This document shows, piece by piece, positions 21,624-25,424 of a stretch of 25,424 nucleotides of DNA. Origin of the DNA: DASYUM01 sp036001225 (GTDB lineage Bacteria > Methylomirabilota > Methylomirabilia > Rokubacteriales > DASRDR01); the NCBI GenBank assembly GCA_036001225.1, contig DASYUM010000049.1, forward strand, positions 1-25,424. The letters run 5' to 3'. The notes beneath the pieces are model-generated. The model saw only the letters and a list, made by a program, of their open reading frames with translations. It searched no databases and was not told the origin of the DNA. Positions within the stretch are counted from its first letter, which is position 1; each line of letters begins with the position of its first letter. A program made the translations under genes and the position numbers.

Positions 21624-22751
21624 CTAGGAGCGGCGGGCGGCGTCGGCCGGCTCGGCGCCGCGGGCGAGTGCCGCGTCCAGCGCCGCGAGGAGCCGCGCGT
21701 TCTGGGCCGCCGTCCCGATGCTGATCCGAAGGTGCCCGGGCAGCCCGACGGCGACCCCGTCTCGCACCAGCACCCCCCGGGCCCGCAGCGCCGCCGCCAC
21801 CGGTCCCGACTCGCGCCCGAGCCGGACGAGCAGGAAATTCGCGTCGGTCGGCACGTAGGCGAGCCCCCGCGCCTCGAACGCCGCATACAGCGACCGCTTC
21901 TCCGCCCACACCAGCCGGCGGGTGGCCTCCCGGTGCGCCGCGTCCCGAATGGCGGCCGCCGCCCCGACCTGAGCGAGCCGCCCGACGTTGAAGGGCTCCC
22001 GTACGCGGTCGAGCGCATCGATCACGCCCGGCATCGCGATCGCGTACCCGACCCGGAGGCCGGCCAGCCCGACGATCTTGGAGAACGTGCGGAGCAGGAC
22101 GAGGCCGTCGGGTCGCGTGACGAGGGTGGCCAGCCCGTCGGCGGCGGCCGCGGGGTCCTCGACGAAGTCGATGTACGCCTCGTCGAGCAGGAGCAGCACG
22201 TCGGCCGGGCAGCGGGCGGCGAAGCGTTCCCACGCCGGCCGGGGCAGCGCCACCCCGGTCGGATTGTGCGGGCTGGCGAGGCAGACGAGCTTCGTGCGAG
22301 GCGTGATGCGGGCCAGGACGTCGTCGAGGTCGATGCGGTAGTCGCGAAGCGGGCTCCCGACTACGGTGGCACCGGCCAGGAGCGCGGTCGTGGTGTAGGG
22401 CTCGAAGGCCGGGTCGGGCACGACGACCTCATCGCCCGGTTCCAGGAGCGCGCGGGCGACGATGGTGAGGATTTCGTCGCCCCCGTTGCCGAACAGGAGC
22501 TGGGCCGGACTCACGCCGAGGACGGCGGCCACCGCTTCCTGCAACGCCGGCGCGCGGCCGTCAGGATAGAGGTGCAGGCGCGCCAGCTCGGCGCGGATCG
22601 CCTCCAGCGCCAGCGGCGATGGTCCCAGCGGGTTCTCGTTCGCGGAGAGCCGGACGACGGGGCCGCCGACCTCGGCCTCCAGCGCGGCCAGCGGTGGCGG
22701 AGTCACGTAGGGCTCGAGGCGGGCGACGATCGCGCGCCACCGGGGCGGCAT
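21624..22751 (-). CDS. hisC: Histidinol-phosphate aminotransferase
   Basis: PLP enzyme converting imidazole-acetol phosphate to histidinol phosphate in histidine synthesis (375 residues, normal length). Motifs are LSANENPLGPSP (35-46), GNGGDEIL (88-95), SPHNPTG (160-166, Asn163), LLLDEAYIDF (Asp190, Tyr193) and the PLP lysine Lys225 in TFSKIVGLAGLRVGYA. The C-terminal LRISIGTAAQNARLL is typical. It stands apart from other his genes and has its own near-consensus promoter, with the -10 9 nt from the ATG. Related aminotransferases of broader specificity cannot be fully excluded, but the motifs favour HisC. Confidence 0.92.
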   Translation of the reverse strand: MPPRWRAIVARLEPYVTPPPLAALEAEVGGPVVRLSANENPLGPSPLALEAIRAELARLHLYPDGRAPALQEAVAAVLGVSPAQLLFGNGGDEILTIVARALLEPGDEVVVPDPAFEPYTTTALLAGATVVGSPLRDYRIDLDDVLARITPRTKLVCLASPHNPTGVALPRPAWERFAARCPADVLLLLDEAYIDFVEDPAAAADGLATLVTRPDGLVLLRTFSKIVGLAGLRVGYAIAMPGVIDALDRVREPFNVGRLAQVGAAAAIRDAAHREATRRLVWAEKRSLYAAFEARGLAYVPTDANFLLVRLGRESGPVAAALRARGVLVRDGVAVGLPGHLRISIGTAAQNARLLAALDAALARGAEPADAARRS

Positions 22752-22760
22752 GGCGGTCGG

Positions 22761-22789
22761 AGTGTACGGGCCGGTCCCCACACTGTCAA
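22761..22789 (-). promoter_or_regulatory. Near-consensus promoter of hisC
   Basis: On the reverse strand: a perfect -35 TTGACA (22789-22784), a 17-bp spacer and -10 TACACT (22766-22761). The -10 ends 9 nt before the ATG at 22751, so the transcript should start about 2-3 nt from the start codon. It is the best promoter in the window and strong support for near-leaderless transcription. Confidence 0.75.
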
Positions 22790-22815
22790 GGCGCGATGGG
22801 GCGGCGCGATGGGGC
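22790..22815 (+). repeat. Tandem 13-bp repeat abutting the hisC -35 box
   Basis: GGCGCGATGGGGC occurs twice with no spacer (22790-22802 and 22803-22815). The first copy touches the hisC -35 directly. In hisC orientation the copies lie just upstream of the -35, the usual place for activator binding, but a chance slippage duplication is equally possible. Confidence 0.7.
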
Positions 22816-22845
22816 GGCCCGCTCGCCCCGGCCGCGCGAGTGGAG

Positions 22846-22851
22846 TACCAT
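22846..22851 (+). promoter_or_regulatory. -10 element of the ABC importer operon
   Basis: TACCAT ends 8 nt before the ATG at 22860. No -35 or Shine-Dalgarno sequence is apparent. It is called by its match in form and spacing to the other near-leaderless promoters. Confidence 0.4.
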
Positions 22852-22859
22852 CCTGTCCG

Positions 22860-23642
22860 ATGCCGGCCCCCCCCATCGAGGTGCGCGAGCTCAGCAAGGG
22901 CTGGCCGACCCGCGACGGCGTGGTGGCCGCGCTGGAGCGGGTCTCGCTCGCGGTGGCCCCCCAGGAATTCCTCACCGTCCTGGGTCCCTCCGGCTGCGGG
23001 AAATCCACGCTGCTCATGATCATCGGCGGCCTGGTCCGCCCCGACGTCGGGGAGGTCCGCATCGCCGGCCGCCGGTGGGACCGGCCGGACCCTCGCCAGG
23101 TCGCGATGGTGTTCCAGGACCCCGGCCTCTTCCCGTGGCGGACCGCGCTGGAGAACGTGGAGTTCGGCCTCGAGCTCCAGGGGGTGGCGGCCGGCCACCG
23201 GCGCGAGATCGCGCGCGGACTCCTGGAGCCGGTCGGCCTCCGCGGCTTCGAGAACCGCTACCCGCGCGAGCTGTCGGGCGGGATGAAGCAGCGGGTGGCC
23301 ATTGCCCGGGCGCTCGCCCTCGATTCGCCGATCCTGCTCATGGACGAGCCCTTCGGCGCCCTCGACGAGCAGACACGGCTGCTGATGGGCGAGTGGCTCC
23401 TGGGCATCTGGGCCAAGACGCGCAAGACCGTCGTCTTCGTCACCCACAGCCTCCAGGAAGCGATCATGCTCTCCCAGCGCATCGTCGTCATGACCGCGCG
23501 GCCAGGGCGTCTGAAGCGCAGCTTCGAGGTCGCCCTCCCGGCTCCCCGCGACCTCACCGCGCCGGCGGCCACCGCCCTCCGGGCGGCGCTGTGGGAGGAG
23601 ATCCGGGAGGAGTCGCTGCGGGCGATGGAGGCCGAACCGTGA
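22860..23642 (+). CDS. ABC transporter ATP-binding protein (nitrate/sulfonate/taurine type)
   Basis: ATPase of an importer in the SsuB/TauB/NrtD group (260 residues). Motifs are Walker A GPSGCGKST (42-50), Q-loop VFQDPGLFPWRTALENVEFG (84-103), signature LSGGMKQRVAIARAL (138-152), Walker B LLMDEPFGALD and switch His196 in FVTHSLQEA. The sequence FPWRTALENV with LSGGM is typical of this group. The next gene starts inside its stop codon (GTGA). No substrate can be named; relatives import sulfonates, nitrate, thiamine precursors or other small organics. Confidence 0.92.
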   Translation: MPAPPIEVRELSKGWPTRDGVVAALERVSLAVAPQEFLTVLGPSGCGKSTLLMIIGGLVRPDVGEVRIAGRRWDRPDPRQVAMVFQDPGLFPWRTALENVEFGLELQGVAAGHRREIARGLLEPVGLRGFENRYPRELSGGMKQRVAIARALALDSPILLMDEPFGALDEQTRLLMGEWLLGIWAKTRKTVVFVTHSLQEAIMLSQRIVVMTARPGRLKRSFEVALPAPRDLTAPAATALRAALWEEIREESLRAMEAEP

Positions 23643-24388
23643 AGGTCCTCGCGGCCCGCGCCGCCCTCCTCGCCGGGCTGCTCGGCGCCTGGGAGGCGTG
23701 GGCCCGCCAGCAGAATCCGCTCCTCTTCATTCCACCCTCCCGGGTGCTGCCCGCCTTCGGCCGCCTCGTCCGGCTGGAGTCCTATCCCAACCTCCCCGAG
23801 CATCTGGGCCTCACGGTGGCCGAGGTGCTCGTGGCGTACGCGCTCGCCGTCGCGCTCGGGATCGGCCTCGGCTTCCTCCTGGGCTTGCCTCGCCACGTGG
23901 GCGAGATCTACGAGCCGATCCTGGCCGCGCTCTACGCGGTCCCGAGCGTGGTGTGGTATCCGTCGCTGATGCTGTTCTTCGGGCTCGGCCCCGCCTCCAA
24001 GATCGCCTTCGGCGTCTTGCTGGGCTTCTTTCCGGTGGTCCTGGCCGTGCTGGCCGGCATCCGGTCGATGGATCGCCATCTCCTGACGGTGGCCCGGGCG
24101 CTGGGAGCGGGACCCGGCGCCTGCTTCTTCAAGGTGATGCTGCCGGCGATGACGGGCACGCTGCTGGCCGGGCTCCGGGCCGGGCTCGCGCTGAGCGTGG
24201 TCGGCGTGATCGTCGGCGAGGTTCTCGGCGCCCGGGGGGGCCTCGGCTACCTCATCAACCACGCCTACGGATTCCTGCGGACCCCGGACTACGCGGCGCT
24301 GGCCATCCTGGCGCTCGGCCTGGTGGTCGTGGTGGACGGCCTCGCCGCGCTGGTCGAGACCCGGGCCCGCCGGTGGGTCGCCCGTTGA
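23639..24388 (+). CDS. ABC transporter permease 1 (SsuC/TauC type)
   Basis: Inner-membrane permease of 249 residues with about six hydrophobic segments (first near 3-18, then about 62-85, 98-118, 122-142, 172-195 and 215-238). The central YAVPSVVWYPSLMLFFGLG (99-117) and the EAA-type loop ARALGAGPGACFFKVMLPAM (152-171) define the family. GEVLGARGGLGYLI is the usual late motif. The GTG at 23639 overlaps the ATPase stop as GTGA, and its own TGA overlaps the next permease's TTG. Confidence 0.92.
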   Translation: MKVLAARAALLAGLLGAWEAWARQQNPLLFIPPSRVLPAFGRLVRLESYPNLPEHLGLTVAEVLVAYALAVALGIGLGFLLGLPRHVGEIYEPILAALYAVPSVVWYPSLMLFFGLGPASKIAFGVLLGFFPVVLAVLAGIRSMDRHLLTVARALGAGPGACFFKVMLPAMTGTLLAGLRAGLALSVVGVIVGEVLGARGGLGYLINHAYGFLRTPDYAALAILALGLVVVVDGLAALVETRARRWVAR

Positions 24389-25128
24389 CGGCGCGCGCGC
24401 GGCGGCTCGTCCGGCTCGCGTCGATCGCGGCGCTGGTCGGGCTCTGGGAGAGCGCGGTGCGGCTCGGCTGGGTGGATCCGCTGTTCGTGCCGGCGCCGTC
24501 GGCAGTGGTCCGGGCCCTCGGCGCGATCGGGCCCGAGGCCGTGCGCCTTCTCGGCGAGACGCTGGGCAAGGCGCTTCTCGCCTACGCCCTCGCGGTGACG
24601 CTCGGCGTCGGGGCCGGGCTCCTCATCGGCGCCGTGCGCTATCTCTACGACGTGCTGAACCCGTTCCTCGTCGCACTCTACGCGCTTCCGAAAATCCTCG
24701 TCCTCCCCTGGATCCTCCTGGTCTTCGGGCTCGGCGTCACCCCGGCGGTGGTGTACGGCGTTCTGCAGGGGTTCTTCCCGGTCTGCCTGCTGGTGGTCGG
24801 CGGCGTCCGCGACGTCGAGCGGCATCCGATCGTGGTGGCGCGCTCGATGGGGGCCACCACGTGGCAGATCTACCGGAAGGTGATCCTGCCCGCCGTGCTG
24901 CCGGCCGTCCTGGCCGGAATGCGCCTCGGCATCGTCTACTGCCTGCTCGGCGTGCTCGTCGTCGAGATGTTCGGCGGGATCCGGGGGATGGGCTTCCTGC
25001 TCACCATGATGGCCAACGCCTTCCGGGCCGCCGAGCTCTTCGCGGCGACCGCGCTGGTCTCCCTGCTCTCGGTCGGCATCGTCCTCGGTCTCGAGAGCCT
25101 GGACCGACGCCTCGGCCACTGGCGCTGA
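24385..25128 (+). CDS. ABC transporter permease 2 (SsuC/TauC type)
   Basis: A second, clearly diverged permease of 247 residues. It has the same layout as its neighbour: YALPKILVLPWILLVFGLG, the EAA loop ARSMGATTWQIYRKVILPAV and a late VVEMFGGIRGMGFLL. The TTG at 24385 overlaps permease 1's stop (TTGA); a GTG at 24373 is an alternative. Two different permeases next to one ATPase suggest a heterodimeric channel. No substrate-binding protein lies in the rest of the window, so it must be beyond the edge or encoded elsewhere. Confidence 0.9.
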   Translation: MTARARRLVRLASIAALVGLWESAVRLGWVDPLFVPAPSAVVRALGAIGPEAVRLLGETLGKALLAYALAVTLGVGAGLLIGAVRYLYDVLNPFLVALYALPKILVLPWILLVFGLGVTPAVVYGVLQGFFPVCLLVVGGVRDVERHPIVVARSMGATTWQIYRKVILPAVLPAVLAGMRLGIVYCLLGVLVVEMFGGIRGMGFLLTMMANAFRAAELFAATALVSLLSVGIVLGLESLDRRLGHWR

Positions 25129-25130
25129 CC

Positions 25131-25424
25131 GCGGCCCGGCGGCCTCCCGGGGAGGGACATCGGGGAGCCTTCCGAGACCCCGAAACGCTAGGAGCGTGTC
25201 GGATAACCGCGCGCAACGGGAAGCCCAACCGCGCGCGTTCGGTGGTCCACGCCGAGCGGCGGCTGTTGCCGCCGCAATTTTCTCCTGGGGGAGGCCTCGG
25301 AGGGGGCCGTCGCGGCCCCTCCGAAGAACCAGCAGCGTGTCGGACGCGCGCGGCGCGACGCCGAACCGCCAAGCGGTCGGTGTTCCGCTCCGAGCGCCGG
25401 CTTTGCCGGCGGCCCACCCACCCA
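25131..25424 (-). repeat. Mosaic hairpin repeat array (one complete and two partial units, reverse orientation, runs off the window)
   Basis: Read on the minus strand. A partial unit enters from the window edge with hairpin 2 (GCCGGC arms at 25395-25410) and GCTCGGAGCGGAACACCGAC. Then a complete unit has hairpin 1 (25297-25324), the CCTCCCCCAGGA core and hairpin 2, GCGGCGGC-TGTT-GCCGCCGC on the plus strand (25256-25275). A last partial unit begins TAGCGTTTCGGGG (25190 downward). CGTGTCGGA repeats at about 25195 and 25334, giving a period near 140 bp. No coding potential is supported. The opposite orientation suggests a convergent gene beyond the edge. Confidence 0.82.

Overview
This window is about 25 kb of very GC-rich (roughly 70% or more by eye), gene-dense bacterial chromosome. 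Housekeeping genes (typA, tmk, holB, a ricT/PSP1 gene, metG, tatD, hisC), DUF465, DUF2007 and DUF2914 proteins and several ABC transporters suggest an uncultivated soil or subsurface lineage of the Rokubacteria/Methylomirabilota or deltaproteobacterial type. That placement is an impression from gene style and is not proven here. I see no tRNA, rRNA, CRISPR array, transposase or phage gene.

Layout. 1-619 (minus) is the N-terminal part of typA, divergent from a secreted cyclophilin-type prolyl isomerase and a D-aminoacylase-like amidohydrolase. 2908-7477 is a molybdate/tungstate block: an HTH regulator fused to a molybdate-binding-like domain with a palindrome around its promoter, then modA-modB-modC, a leader with promoter and intrinsic terminator, a DUF465 gene and moaC. 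7548-8684 is a histone-deacetylase-family (AcuC-like) protein. 8719-16095 is a long plus-strand housekeeping run: tmk, holB, PSP1/RicT, metG, a DUF2914 membrane protein, tatD and an M28 peptidase. After a tandem repeat come a divergent DUF2007 gene and a Gfo/Idh/MocA oxidoreductase. 17646-20927 is a four-gene minus-strand operon: two uncharacterised proteins, a P1-family (S58) peptidase and a gamma-carbonic-anhydrase-like protein. A small membrane coiled-coil protein, hisC (minus) and an ABC importer with one ATPase and two permeases close the window.

Three things stand out beyond ordinary annotation. (1) Six genes carry a -10-like box only 6-9 nt before the start codon and no Shine-Dalgarno sequence, which predicts leaderless mRNAs as a normal promoter design here; operon-internal genes instead use GTGA/TTGA stop-start overlaps. 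(2) A mosaic, hairpin-rich repeat family of about 110-140 bp recurs at gene 3' ends (16093-16341, 21466-21612, 25131-25424). It begins with TAG, which serves as the stop codon of the upstream gene. A separate module of it (13259-13325) overlaps the start of the DUF2914 gene. (3) The leader at 6464-6625 has a near-consensus promoter, an intrinsic terminator and a duplicated terminator 5' arm exactly 60 nt upstream, so it looks like an attenuator or small RNA linking modABC to moaC.
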